A DNA stretch of 64,000 bases from the NCBI RefSeq assembly GCF_001455205.1, contig NZ_CP013341.1, positions 1,798,001-1,862,000 on the forward strand, written 5' to 3'. Both the position numbers and the translations under genes were made by a program. The notes under the pieces were generated by a model. That model did not search any database. It saw only the letters and a list, made by a program, of their open reading frames with translations, and was not told where the DNA came from. This document shows, piece after piece, positions 54,678 through 63,533 of this stretch (position 1 is the stretch's first letter; each line of letters starts with the position of its first letter). The stretch is from Nitrosomonas ureae (lineage in GTDB: Bacteria > Pseudomonadota > Gammaproteobacteria > Burkholderiales > Nitrosomonadaceae).

Positions 54678-55954
54678 AGATTCCTGCACAACCTTGCCTG
54701 CCAGTGCAATAACCAACTAAAATAGAGGGGGTTAAAAGACAGTTGGAGCAAAAGATGCAGATGAGTTTTGGAACACTGGAATTAGCAGAGCGATTGAATC
54801 GAGATAATGTTCTGTTGAAGATTGATGCCCTAATTGAGTGGGAGGAATTACGTCCGAAACTTACGGGTTTATACAAGCTCGAGTTATCGCATGGTGGAGG
54901 CCAAGAGCCGTTTGATGGGTTGTTGATGTTCAAAGCGATCCTGCTAGGTCAGTGGCATAGTTTATCGGACGCTGCGTTGGAGCAAGCACTGTGTGTACGC
55001 ATTGATTTTCTGCAATTTTGCGGACTGTCCTTGTCGGATGCGATACCGGACGAAACCACTTTGTGCCGGTTCCGTAACCGGCTAATAACCAACGACCGGC
55101 TAGATGATCTGCTGGCCACTATTAATGAACAGCTTCAATGCCACGGATTGATGATCAAGGGTGCGACAGGAGCGGTCATTGATGCCACGCTGATTGAGTC
55201 AGCGGCACGCCCTAAAAAGACCATCACACTGGAAGTGGATGCCGAAGAAGGTAAGGTTGTTCAGTTTGAAGATGGCAGTCAACCTGGAATCAACTGTATC
55301 GAAGAACAAAGCGCGGATCCGGATGCGACCTGGCTAAAGAAAGGCAGGAAGTCGCAGTTTGGCTACCGCAGTTACCTGGTGGTGGACGCACAAGACGGCT
55401 ATGTGCGCGGGGTTTACACCGCCCCTGCCAACCAGAGCGAAATGATGCATTTCGAAGCCGCTATCGATGGTGCGCATATCGAGGCGAATCGGGTGTATGC
55501 CGACAAGGGATCCGCCAGCAATGCCAATCGGCAATTTCTAAGAAAGCAAAAGATCAAGAGCGCAATCATGCATCGCGCGTACAAGAATAAACCCCTCTCG
55601 TCACGCCAGAAGCTGGCGAATCAATTGATCAGTAAAAAACGCTATATTGTCGAACAGTGTTTCGGCACAATCAAACGCTTATTCAGAATGGAACGCGCCA
55701 GCTACTTCGGTACGACGAAAGTCAACGCCCAAGTCATACTGAAAAGTATCTGCATGAATCTAAAGAAAGCAGCCAACAAAATCTTCGTAGACCAACCATT
55801 AAGGGGAGCGATCCGTCCAAATATTACATAAGGGGGAAAAATTCACCTAAAAAAAGGAAAAAACTCCACTTTCTATTAAAGTGACGTGCAACAAGTGTCA
55901 CTTGGAAAATTTTCTCTGTCGCTACAGCAAAATTCTTGCGGTTGTGCAGAGGTC
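54678..55954 (+). mobile_element. IS5-family insertion sequence
   Basis: Imperfect terminal inverted repeats, outward-in ATTCCTGCACAACC on the left (about 54680) and CCTCTGCACAACC on the right (about 55953), surround one intact transposase gene. The exact ends and target duplication are uncertain; TTAA/TTAT next to the ends would fit the IS5 preference. Confidence 0.8.
54743..55831 (+). CDS. IS5-family DDE transposase
   Basis: A 362-residue transposase, intact. The N-terminal DUF772-type domain carries PFDGLLMFKAILLGQWHSLSDAALEQAL and IPDETTLCRFRNRL. The catalytic DDE is Asp in AVIDATLIES, Asp in RVYADKGSAS and Glu in IVEQCFGTIKR. It is flanked by inverted repeats and unrelated to the IS nest at 12-20 kb. 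It separates the FNT gene from the hemerythrin gene. Confidence 0.93.
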   Translation: MEQKMQMSFGTLELAERLNRDNVLLKIDALIEWEELRPKLTGLYKLELSHGGGQEPFDGLLMFKAILLGQWHSLSDAALEQALCVRIDFLQFCGLSLSDAIPDETTLCRFRNRLITNDRLDDLLATINEQLQCHGLMIKGATGAVIDATLIESAARPKKTITLEVDAEEGKVVQFEDGSQPGINCIEEQSADPDATWLKKGRKSQFGYRSYLVVDAQDGYVRGVYTAPANQSEMMHFEAAIDGAHIEANRVYADKGSASNANRQFLRKQKIKSAIMHRAYKNKPLSSRQKLANQLISKKRYIVEQCFGTIKRLFRMERASYFGTTKVNAQVILKSICMNLKKAANKIFVDQPLRGAIRPNIT

Positions 55955-56017
55955 TTTATTATTAATATAACGAATATTTTTCTCAGAAATTATCTGTAAT
56001 CATACCGTCAGTTTATT

Positions 56018-56464
56018 ATGCCCCGAAATGGCGCTTTACTTCCTTTATCCCGTGAACATCATACATCGTTGGTAATCGCGCGTGCTGCCCGGAAAGCGGC
56101 GGAGAGTAATGACGTGGCTACTTGCGTGGCGGCAGTGCAACGCATCGAAGCGCACTGGCAGGATGTGTTGGTGACGCATTTTGCTCAGGAGGAAGCACTA
56201 TTACAGCTTGCCCAAGACGCATTGGATACTGGAATAATTGCGCGTATTCTTGCTGACCATGAGGAATTGCGCATGCTAGCTTGTGAATCTTATGCACTTG
56301 ATCCCGCAACGCGTTTGCGTCGGTTTGGCGATTTGCTGGCTGCGCATGTGCGATATGAAGAGCGGGTGCTTTTCCCCCAATTACAATCGCATCCGGCTAT
56401 TGTTTTTGCAACCGAAGAATCAACCCAATCTATACAGAGAGGTAAAAATGGTGAATTTTCCTGA
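56018..56464 (+). CDS. Hemerythrin-domain protein
   Basis: A 148-residue four-helix hemerythrin/HHE protein, expected to bind a di-iron centre for oxygen, NO or redox sensing. Likely ligands are His in SREHHTSL, His in IEAHWQDVL, HFAQEEALL, DHEEL, and HVRYEERVLFPQL. It has no membrane or signalling domain. The next gene starts 17 bases before its stop, so they form a unit. Its left side is an IS5 element; the original upstream region may have been altered. Confidence 0.85.
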   Translation: MPRNGALLPLSREHHTSLVIARAARKAAESNDVATCVAAVQRIEAHWQDVLVTHFAQEEALLQLAQDALDTGIIARILADHEELRMLACESYALDPATRLRRFGDLLAAHVRYEERVLFPQLQSHPAIVFATEESTQSIQRGKNGEFS

Positions 56465-57065
56465 TTTTTATGAACAAGCGCCAGTTGTGCGTACTCATGA
56501 TCCGTTTGCTGCCATGTTGGGCGCTGCTCAAGATGGACGGTTTGATTATCATTATCTGGATGCCGTGCGTCTGGCCGGACATTCCTGTCCAACCGTTGCC
56601 GGAGCATTTTTGATCGGGCGCGCGGCGCTGGCCGCGCTTTATCCGGATGAGCCTGCCGCGCGTGGCAATATAGCCGTGCATATGCCGGCACCGGAGGATG
56701 AGGGCGTTACCGGCGTCATGGCGCAAGTTTTGACGCTGTTGACGGGCGCTGCCGCAGGTAACGGTTTTCACGGAATACGCGGACGCCACCGGCGCAAGGG
56801 ATTGCTCAGTTTTGCATCGCAACGCGAAGGGGAAGCCATTGTTTTTACTCGTCTCGATACCAATGTAAACGTGGCGGTGACGCTCGATGTCTCGTTGATA
56901 CCGGCTGATCCCGCTCAGGGAGAACGCCTGATGGCTATCTTGCAGGATTGTGCCGATGCGGCGCAACAGACTGCATTTGCTAATGCATGGCAGGAACGTG
57001 TGCGGCGCCTGTTGCTCGAATTTGCGGACGACCCCCGCGTAATATGCGTTACATCCTTGAATTGA
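56448..57065 (+). CDS. FmdE-like domain protein
   Basis: A 205-residue protein from ATG 56448 (AGAGAGGTAAAA upstream). Residues 35-75 match the FmdE/FwdE-like domain, with HYLDAVRLAGHSCPTVAGAFL and a following GRAALAALYPDE. The His-Ser-Cys-Pro motif is the usual metal or cluster site of the family. The family is named for a gene of the molybdenum formylmethanofuran dehydrogenase operon, but its role in proteobacteria is unknown. It overlaps the hemerythrin gene, suggesting joint metal or redox-sensing function (inference). Confidence 0.75.
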   Translation: MVNFPDFYEQAPVVRTHDPFAAMLGAAQDGRFDYHYLDAVRLAGHSCPTVAGAFLIGRAALAALYPDEPAARGNIAVHMPAPEDEGVTGVMAQVLTLLTGAAAGNGFHGIRGRHRRKGLLSFASQREGEAIVFTRLDTNVNVAVTLDVSLIPADPAQGERLMAILQDCADAAQQTAFANAWQERVRRLLLEFADDPRVICVTSLN

Positions 57066-57128
57066 TTACAGAATCTGAAAACGATGGTTACATAAACAGG
57101 ATGGCATGGCGGGGCTGCCGTTTTGATT

Positions 57129-57860
57129 TTATCCTATACTTTCTTCACTGCGCTCGACAGAAAACCGATAACCAGTCCCGCGTACGGTTTGCACCAGATT
57201 TTCTTTACCGACGGTTTCAAGAATTTTGCGCAGTCTGCGGATATGCACATCGACGGTACGATCTTCGATAAAAACATGATCGCCCCAGACACGATCCAGC
57301 AATTGAGCCCGTGTGTGTACACGTTCTTTATACGCCATCAGAAAGTGCAATAAACGAAACTCCGTTGGGCCCAGTATAATTTCTGTAAGTTTGGCAGGAT
57401 CATACTCGAAATACACGTGAACCCTGTGTGTCGTGGGATCCAGTTTCAAGCCGCCGATGTCGATAATTTCATCGGACATTTCGGGTAAACGGCGACGTAG
57501 CACCGCTTTAATCCGGGCTAGTAATTCGCGCGGGGAAAATGGTTTGGTGATGTAATCATCTGCACCGGCTTCCAGCCCGGCAATTTTGTCGTTTTCTTGA
57601 ATCCGGGCTGTCAGCATGATGATCGGAATGGTTTTGGTGCGCTCTTCGCGTCTTAAGCTGCGTGCAAATTCTAAACCGGTGATATCAGGCAGCATCCAAT
57701 CCAGCAATACCAGATCTGGTAGGACATTGTTGATCAGAAGTTTTGCATGTGTCGCATCTCCCGCACATAAAACCATATGACCTGCCTTTTTTAAATTAAG
57801 CGCGATCAATTCCTGAATTGCAAGCTCATCTTCAACAATCAGTATTGTTACAGCCATCAA
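57129..57860 (-). CDS. phoB: Phosphate regulon response regulator PhoB
   Basis: A 243-residue OmpR-family regulator. The receiver domain has Asp54 in VLLDWMLPDITG as phosphoacceptor, acidic pocket EDE near residue 10 and Lys in DDYITKPFSPREL. The C-terminal winged helix (about 135-240) has ILGPTEFRLLHFLM, RVHTRAQLLDRVWG and IEDRTVDVHIRRLRK, closest to PhoB. A consensus PHO box lies upstream, supporting autoregulation. No phoR follows within the window on this strand: the next gene downstream is the convergent FmdE-like gene. Confidence 0.92.
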   Translation of the reverse strand: MMAVTILIVEDELAIQELIALNLKKAGHMVLCAGDATHAKLLINNVLPDLVLLDWMLPDITGLEFARSLRREERTKTIPIIMLTARIQENDKIAGLEAGADDYITKPFSPRELLARIKAVLRRRLPEMSDEIIDIGGLKLDPTTHRVHVYFEYDPAKLTEIILGPTEFRLLHFLMAYKERVHTRAQLLDRVWGDHVFIEDRTVDVHIRRLRKILETVGKENLVQTVRGTGYRFSVERSEESIG

Positions 57861-57916
57861 CTACTCCATTGATATTCACTATCAGCTAATAGATGTTGTA
57901 ATAATATTAATAAAGC

Positions 57917-57934
57917 ATGACATATTTATGACAT
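57917..57934 (-). promoter_or_regulatory. PHO box upstream of phoB
   Basis: On the minus strand two ATGTCAT heptamers are separated by AAAT (11-base period), matching the PhoB-binding direct-repeat consensus (CTGTCAT N4 CTGTCAT), 57 bases before the phoB start. A third ATGTCAT in opposite orientation at 57943-57949 makes this part of a 15-bp perfect inverted repeat (57922-57936 with 57941-57955). Confidence 0.75.
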
Positions 57935-57967
57935 TCTGATGAATGTCATAAATATTTCTCATTGACG

Positions 57968-58005
57968 GTCGATCGATGCATTCAATTGTAATTCAATCGA
58001 TCGAC
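57968..58005. repeat. 10-bp perfect inverted repeat
   Basis: GTCGATCGAT (57968-57977) and ATCGATCGAC (57996-58005) surround an AT-rich centre with CAATTG. It lies between the phoB upstream region and the end of pycB. It may be an operator or a readthrough block; there is no T tract. Confidence 0.5.
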
Positions 58006-58151
58006 AGAAACAGGCGGAAAACGAGTGGAAAAAATGTTGTAGTAACGTCAACATTGCATGACGGGAATATGAGAAGATTATCTGCTAATAGTGTGTATTT
58101 TTTATACCCGGGTTCGATCTACGCACCAAATCTCCACGATTTCTTCGATAA

Positions 58152-59978
58152 TTACCCAGCCTCAATCTCAATCAGCACCTCATTTGGATTCACCGATTCG
58201 CCTTTCACCACATGCACGGCTTTGATGGCTCCAGCAATCGGTGCAGTGATTTCAGTTTCCATTTTCATTGCTTCCGTGACTAGAACGGGTTGTCCGGCGG
58301 CGACTTTTTGGCCAACCTTCACCAGCACGTCCAGTACATTGCATGGCATGCTGACGACGACATCGCCTTCACTGGCAGGACGCGGGCGTTTACTGGCGAT
58401 GCTGCTTTTGACGGCACCTTGTGTGCCGCCGTCCAGCACGATCTCATCGAGCGTTTCGACGACAACTTCTTCCGGAACGCCATCCACCATGAAATAAAAG
58501 TGCCGTAGAGTCTCATTTTTGGGACTGGTGCCGGTGACTTTGATGTGATAGGACTCGCCATGCAGTGCGACATTGAATTCAGTCGGTGCTTTTTGCACAC
58601 TACCGCCTGCTGTTGGAACCGTTTCCAAAGGTTCGGGAACCAGATTGCCGGTAGCGCGCTGCTCCAGGAATTGTTTGCCGACTTCCGGGAACATGGCATA
58701 GCTCAGTACATCTTCATCGTTATTGGCCAGATGGCCAATCTCCTGGCGTAGTTGTTCAAATTCCGGTTTCAATAGATCTGCGGGACGGCAATCGATAATG
58801 TCTTCCTTGCCGATCGCGCGTTTTTGCAAACTGGCGTTCATCGGTGCGGGTGCTTTGCCATAACCGCCTTGCAAATAGCGTTTCACTTCATTGGTGATGG
58901 TGGAATAGCGTTTGCCGGTCAGAACATTCAGCGCCGCTTGCGTACCGACGATCTGAGATGTAGGTGTGACCAAAGGCGGATAACCCAAATCTTTGCGCAC
59001 CCGCGGAATTTCTTCGTAGACTTGATTAATCCGGTCCAGAGCATTTTGTTCTTGCAATTGATTGGCCAAATTTGAAATCATCCCGCCTGGAACCTGAAAT
59101 ACATGAACCCGGGTGTCGACACCGGTGAATTCGCTTTCAAAGCGGTGGTATTTTTTGCGAACCTGGACGAAATAATCGTTGACTTCCTGTAATTTTTGCA
59201 GATTCAGGCCGGTATCATAATCCGTGCCTTGCAGGGCCATTGCCAGACTTTCAGTGGGTGGATGACTGGTGCCGCCCGACCATGACGATAATGCGGTATC
59301 GATATGCCGACAACCGGCTTCGATGGCTTTCAATTGACACATTTCGGCGAGTCCGGCGGTGGCATGGCAATGTAAATGGATGGGCAGATCGACCGCTTGT
59401 TTCAGTGCGGTTACCAGTTCCTGGGTTGCATACGGTGTCAGCAGACCGGCCATGTCTTTGATGGCAATCGAATCGCATCCAAAATCGGCTAAATCTTTTG
59501 CCAGTGATACGAAGCTGTTGACATTGTGAACCGGACTGGTGGTGTAGCAAATGGTGCCTTGCGCATGCTTGCCGCATTCCTTGACAGCTTGGATGGCAGT
59601 TTTGAGATTGCGCATGTCGTTCAATGCATCAAAAATACGAAAAACATCCATACCGTTTTCAGCGGCTTTGTTTACAAAGGCGCGCACCACATCATCAGAA
59701 TAATGACGGTAGCCTAGCAGATTCTGTCCACGCAGCAACATTTGCAGTGGTGTATTGGGCAGCGCGGCCTTTAGTTTGCTAAGGCGTTCCCAGGGATCTT
59801 CCTTAAGAAACCGCAAGCAGGCATCGAACGTCGCACCTCCCCAGCATTCCAGTGACCAGTAGCCTATGCTGTCGAGCATCGAACACGCTGGCAGCATATC
59901 TTCGGTGCGCATCCGGGTGGCGATCAGGGATTGATGCGCATCGCGCAAGATAACATCGGTAATATGAACTTTTTGCAT
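58152..59978 (-). CDS. pycB: Pyruvate carboxylase subunit B (OadA-like, biotinylated)
   Basis: A 608-residue protein. A carboxyltransferase TIM barrel (MQKVHITDVILRDAHQSLIATR, DIFRIFDALND-type metal-site segment, IKDMAGLLTPY, HLHCHATAGLA) is followed by a PYC/OadA middle domain. The C-terminal biotinyl domain has EAMKMETE near residue 574, whose Lys carries biotin. The family includes the alpha subunit of oxaloacetate decarboxylase, but no membrane beta/gamma subunits are here. A biotin carboxylase gene lies directly upstream, so a two-subunit pyruvate carboxylase making oxaloacetate is favoured. Confidence 0.88.
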   Translation of the reverse strand: MQKVHITDVILRDAHQSLIATRMRTEDMLPACSMLDSIGYWSLECWGGATFDACLRFLKEDPWERLSKLKAALPNTPLQMLLRGQNLLGYRHYSDDVVRAFVNKAAENGMDVFRIFDALNDMRNLKTAIQAVKECGKHAQGTICYTTSPVHNVNSFVSLAKDLADFGCDSIAIKDMAGLLTPYATQELVTALKQAVDLPIHLHCHATAGLAEMCQLKAIEAGCRHIDTALSSWSGGTSHPPTESLAMALQGTDYDTGLNLQKLQEVNDYFVQVRKKYHRFESEFTGVDTRVHVFQVPGGMISNLANQLQEQNALDRINQVYEEIPRVRKDLGYPPLVTPTSQIVGTQAALNVLTGKRYSTITNEVKRYLQGGYGKAPAPMNASLQKRAIGKEDIIDCRPADLLKPEFEQLRQEIGHLANNDEDVLSYAMFPEVGKQFLEQRATGNLVPEPLETVPTAGGSVQKAPTEFNVALHGESYHIKVTGTSPKNETLRHFYFMVDGVPEEVVVETLDEIVLDGGTQGAVKSSIASKRPRPASEGDVVVSMPCNVLDVLVKVGQKVAAGQPVLVTEAMKMETEITAPIAGAIKAVHVVKGESVNPNEVLIEIEAG

Positions 59979-60007
59979 GATTTTCCTTGATTAACCAGTA
60001 AGTCTGC

Positions 60008-61429
60008 TCACAGACCGGTATGCGAAGCCATTGCGGCGGCTATGACGCTAGCAATAACTTCAGGTCGTGGCTTGTCGGAATAATTTATCAGAGCAGGATT
60101 CTGCTCAACAAAACCGGTATTGAATCGGGCTGCACGAAACTGAGGGTGCTTCAGAATCTTTAAATAATAGGGAATAGTGGTTTTGATGCCAAATAACCCC
60201 ATATCACGCAATGTACGCTGCCCGCGCTTAATCACATCTTCCCAGGTCAGCGCGTTGACAATGACTTTCGCGACCATGGAATCATAAAAAGGGGGAATCT
60301 CATAACCGGTGTAAATCGCGGTATCAGTCCGAACGCCTGGGCCACCGGGTGCATAATAGCGGGAAATGCGACCAAAACTGGGTAAGAAATTATTTTTTGG
60401 ATCTTCGGCATTGATCCGGAATTGCATTGCATAACCCCGTCGCACGATCTCATCTTGCTTGAAGCGCAACGGCAATCCAGCCGCCACGCGAATTTGTTCC
60501 TCGACAATATCGACACCGGTGATTGCTTCAGTAATAGTATGCTCGACCTGTACTCGCGTATTCATTTCCATAAAATAAAACCGGCCGTTGTCATCCAACA
60601 GAAACTCGACTGTGCCGGCATTAGTATAGCCTACGGATTTTGCGGCAATCACTGCCAGACCGCCAATATACTGGCGCTGTGCTTCGTCCAGCTGCGGGGA
60701 CGGTGCAATTTCGATAAGTTTCTGATTACGGCGCTGGATCGAGCAATCCCGCTCGTAGAGATGAATCACGTTGCCATGCTGGTCTGCTAGAACTTGTACT
60801 TCAATGTGTACCGGATTGACGATGCATTTTTCCAGAAAAACATTGGCACTGCCGAATGCCTTGGTGGCCTCGGAAATGACCCGGGCGTAATTGTGCTTCA
60901 GTTCGTCAGCGTTATCACAGCGCCGAATGCCGCGCCCGCCGCCGCCTGAAGTGGCTTTCAACATGACGGGATAACCAATTTGCGCTGCGACTTCCTGTGC
61001 TTCTTCTATTGACTGCAAATTACCTTCCGAACCGGGCGTAACCGGAATGCCGGCAGCTTTCATTGCTTTACGGGCTTCGGTTTTATCGCCCATGCGATGA
61101 ATGACATCAGCATTCGGCCCAATGAAAATCAGGCCGCGTTCTTTACATGCGCGCGCAAATTTTGCATTCTCAGAAAGAAATCCGTAACCCGGATGTACAG
61201 CATCACAACCGGTCGCCAGAGCTAAATCAACCAAGGCATGGATGTTCAGATAGCAGGCTACCGGATCGCTGCCGATGTAATAAGATTCATCCGCTTTTTT
61301 GATATGCAACGCGAAACGATCCGCTTCCGAATAAATAGCTACCGAGCGAATGCCCATCTCAGCGCAGGCACGAATGATGCGAACAGCAATTTCGCCACGA
61401 TTGGCAATAAAAATTTTACGTAACATCAT
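60008..61429 (-). CDS. pycA: Pyruvate carboxylase subunit A (biotin carboxylase)
   Basis: A 473-residue biotin carboxylase: ATP-dependent carboxylation of biotin on PycB. It begins MMLRKIFIANRGEIAVRIIRA. The ATP-grasp core has MLKATSGGGGRGIRRCDN, EKCIVNPVHIEVQVLAD, RDCSIQRRNQKLIEIAPSP, and FYFMEMNTRVQVEHTITE. It is 29 bases upstream of pycB and cotranscribed. It is not accompanied by accB, which argues against an acetyl-CoA carboxylase role. Confidence 0.9.
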   Translation of the reverse strand: MMLRKIFIANRGEIAVRIIRACAEMGIRSVAIYSEADRFALHIKKADESYYIGSDPVACYLNIHALVDLALATGCDAVHPGYGFLSENAKFARACKERGLIFIGPNADVIHRMGDKTEARKAMKAAGIPVTPGSEGNLQSIEEAQEVAAQIGYPVMLKATSGGGGRGIRRCDNADELKHNYARVISEATKAFGSANVFLEKCIVNPVHIEVQVLADQHGNVIHLYERDCSIQRRNQKLIEIAPSPQLDEAQRQYIGGLAVIAAKSVGYTNAGTVEFLLDDNGRFYFMEMNTRVQVEHTITEAITGVDIVEEQIRVAAGLPLRFKQDEIVRRGYAMQFRINAEDPKNNFLPSFGRISRYYAPGGPGVRTDTAIYTGYEIPPFYDSMVAKVIVNALTWEDVIKRGQRTLRDMGLFGIKTTIPYYLKILKHPQFRAARFNTGFVEQNPALINYSDKPRPEVIASVIAAAMASHTGL

Positions 61430-61718
61430 ATTTGTATTTGGAACGCTTTGAAAAACTGTAATGCGCGTATTCTACCCGATCAATTCTGGAATTTATCCGG
61501 CATTGAGTCAAGACGATCATTCTCCAATGCAAGAAGAGGATTTAATATCTGTTTTTGATTAGTATGCATAGCAATAATAATTATTTGATAACAATCAATT
61601 ACGAAATTATTATTCTCGAATGGGTTTGACACTTATTTCAATTTCCAGTACGTTTCTTTTCAATTAAGAAGATGTTTATTTTTCAAATGAATTTTACTTT
61701 TTTCTATAGAGGCTATTA

Positions 61719-62990
61719 ATGAAGCTCGAAACCATTGCTATTCATGGCGGCTATAGTCCGGATCCGGCTACGAAAGCAGTGGCGGTGCCGATCTATCAAA
61801 CGACATCCTATGCCTTTGACGATACCCAGCACGGTGCCGATCTTTTCGATCTGAAGGTTAGCGGTAACATTTATACGCGTATTATGAATCCCACCACTGC
61901 CGTCCTTGAGCAGCGCATGACCGAGCTGGAAGGTGGGATTGGTGGTCTTGGATTAGCCTCCGGTCAAGCGGCGCTTACTTATGCGATTATGACTATTGCC
62001 GAAGCGGGTGACAATATCGTGTCGGTAGGTACGCTCTATGGCGGTACCTACAATCTGTTCGCACACACATTGCCACAGTATGGCATTGATATCCGCTTTG
62101 CCGATTATCGTGATCCATCCGGCTTTCAGACATTGATCGACGATCGCACCAAAGCGGTCTACTGCGAATCTATCGGTAATCCGCTGGGTAATGTCGTGGA
62201 TATTACTGCTCTGGCCGAGGTAGCGCATACGGGTGGCGTGCCGCTGATTGTGGATAATACGGTACCAACGCCATACTTATGCCGTCCGTTTGAACATGGT
62301 GCTGATATTATTGTGCATTCTTTGACAAAGTACTTGGGAGGCCACGGTAACAGCATTGGCGGAGTGCTGATTGACTCAGGTAAATTTCCCTGGACGGAGC
62401 ACAAGGAAAGGTTCAAGCGCCTTAATACTCCCGATGTTTCCTATCATGGGGTAGTGTATACCGAAGCACTGGGTCCGGCGGCCTACATCGGCCGAGCACG
62501 CGTCGTACCACTGCGTAACATGGGAGCGGCAATTTCGCCGTTTAACAGTTTTCTAATTCTGCAGGGTATCGAGACGTTGGCAGTACGGATGGATCGCATT
62601 TGCGAGAATGCCTTGGCTGTTGCGCAATATCTCAAAGCACATCCGAAAGTGGGTTGGGTCAAGTATGCCGGTTTACCGGATCATCCTGAGCATGCGCTGA
62701 TGCAGCGATACATGGGTGGGCGTGCGTCCGGCATCCTGACCTTTGGTGTTCAGGGAGGCATTGCTGGTGGCGTACGATTCCAAGATGCACTCAAGCTGAT
62801 TACCCGCCTGGTGAATATCGGTGATGCCAAGTCGCTTGCCTGTCATCCCGCCAGTACAACGCATCGTCAGCTAAATCCGGATGAGATGAAAAAGGCCGGG
62901 GTGTGTGAAGATATGGTTCGCTTGTCTATTGGCCTGGAACATGTTGATGATCTGAGAGATGATCTGGAACAAGCATTGGCGGCAGTTTGA
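61719..62990 (+). CDS. metY: O-acetylhomoserine sulfhydrylase (MetY-type)
   Basis: A 423-residue PLP enzyme of the Cys/Met metabolism family making homocysteine from O-acetylhomoserine and sulfide. It begins MKLETIAIHGGYSPDPATKAVAVPIYQTTSY. It shows SGQAALTYAIM, the PLP Lys in HSLTKYLGGHGNSIGG, and SIGLEHVDDLRDDL at the end. The 289-base spacer before it holds no SAM riboswitch I can recognise; a TTGACA-like box at about 61627 is a possible promoter element. Confidence 0.93.
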   Translation: MKLETIAIHGGYSPDPATKAVAVPIYQTTSYAFDDTQHGADLFDLKVSGNIYTRIMNPTTAVLEQRMTELEGGIGGLGLASGQAALTYAIMTIAEAGDNIVSVGTLYGGTYNLFAHTLPQYGIDIRFADYRDPSGFQTLIDDRTKAVYCESIGNPLGNVVDITALAEVAHTGGVPLIVDNTVPTPYLCRPFEHGADIIVHSLTKYLGGHGNSIGGVLIDSGKFPWTEHKERFKRLNTPDVSYHGVVYTEALGPAAYIGRARVVPLRNMGAAISPFNSFLILQGIETLAVRMDRICENALAVAQYLKAHPKVGWVKYAGLPDHPEHALMQRYMGGRASGILTFGVQGGIAGGVRFQDALKLITRLVNIGDAKSLACHPASTTHRQLNPDEMKKAGVCEDMVRLSIGLEHVDDLRDDLEQALAAV

Positions 62991-63055
62991 TTTTTTCCTA
63001 TGGCTGTAATGGCATAATTTGATTTTTTAGTACACAAGCATCATGTTTCTTATTG

Positions 63056-63472
63056 TTACAGTATATCTCCATCAACATAAAACCATATCCCAGCTTCGCG
63101 AATAAACCGGCTAATTTCGTGTACTCGGTGAGCTCGCCCGTTTATTTTGTAGCGTGCGATAAATTCAACGATGGCACGATTCCCCGTAAAATGTTCATGG
63201 CGTTTGATTACCAGTCCTAGCCACTTCTTCGACAATTGATCGATTACTTCTATAGATGCGGGGCGTGTATCACGGTGCCAGGTTGCCAACAGATAGTGCT
63301 CATAATTCAGTGTGTACGCCGTGTAACGTGAACGCATGAGGATTTCTGAGGTGGTGGCCAGCTCGCCCAGATTAATATAACGATTGCAGCAATCAGAAAA
63401 TTGTTTGCTGCTGCCGCACGGACAAGAGCAAGTCAATGTTTCTAAATGAATGGTTTTCGTATTCATATACAA
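63056..63472 (-). CDS. ychJ: YchJ-family protein with SEC-C zinc motif
   Basis: A 138-residue member of UPF0225. The N-terminal SEC-C-type metal motif is CSCPCGSSKQFSDCC (about residues 15-29). The YchJ core SEILMRSRYTAYTLNYEHYLLATWH, RPASI and VEFIARYKINGRAHRVHEISRFIRE follows. The family normally carries another SEC-C at the C-terminus; this one ends before it. Function is unknown. Either of the first two Met codons could start it. Confidence 0.88.
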   Translation of the reverse strand: MYMNTKTIHLETLTCSCPCGSSKQFSDCCNRYINLGELATTSEILMRSRYTAYTLNYEHYLLATWHRDTRPASIEVIDQLSKKWLGLVIKRHEHFTGNRAIVEFIARYKINGRAHRVHEISRFIREAGIWFYVDGDIL

Positions 63473-63533
63473 TGTGGTTTATCTGTCAGTGTAATTTATC
63501 ACAGTCCGCAGGAATATTGTCTTGATCCCTACA

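Noticed and set aside
55877..55903. AAGTGAC/GTCACTT hairpin after the IS5 transposase as a terminator
   Set aside because: Seven-bp stem without a T tract; it lies inside the IS end and is more likely incidental.
58100..58135. tRNA-like GGTTCGAT followed by CACCA
   Set aside because: Only a T-loop-like octamer and CACCA are present; the T stem does not pair and there is no anticodon arm or acceptor partner upstream.
61430..61718. SAM or SAH riboswitch upstream of metY
   Set aside because: No recognisable conserved riboswitch core; the spacer is plain AT-rich sequence.
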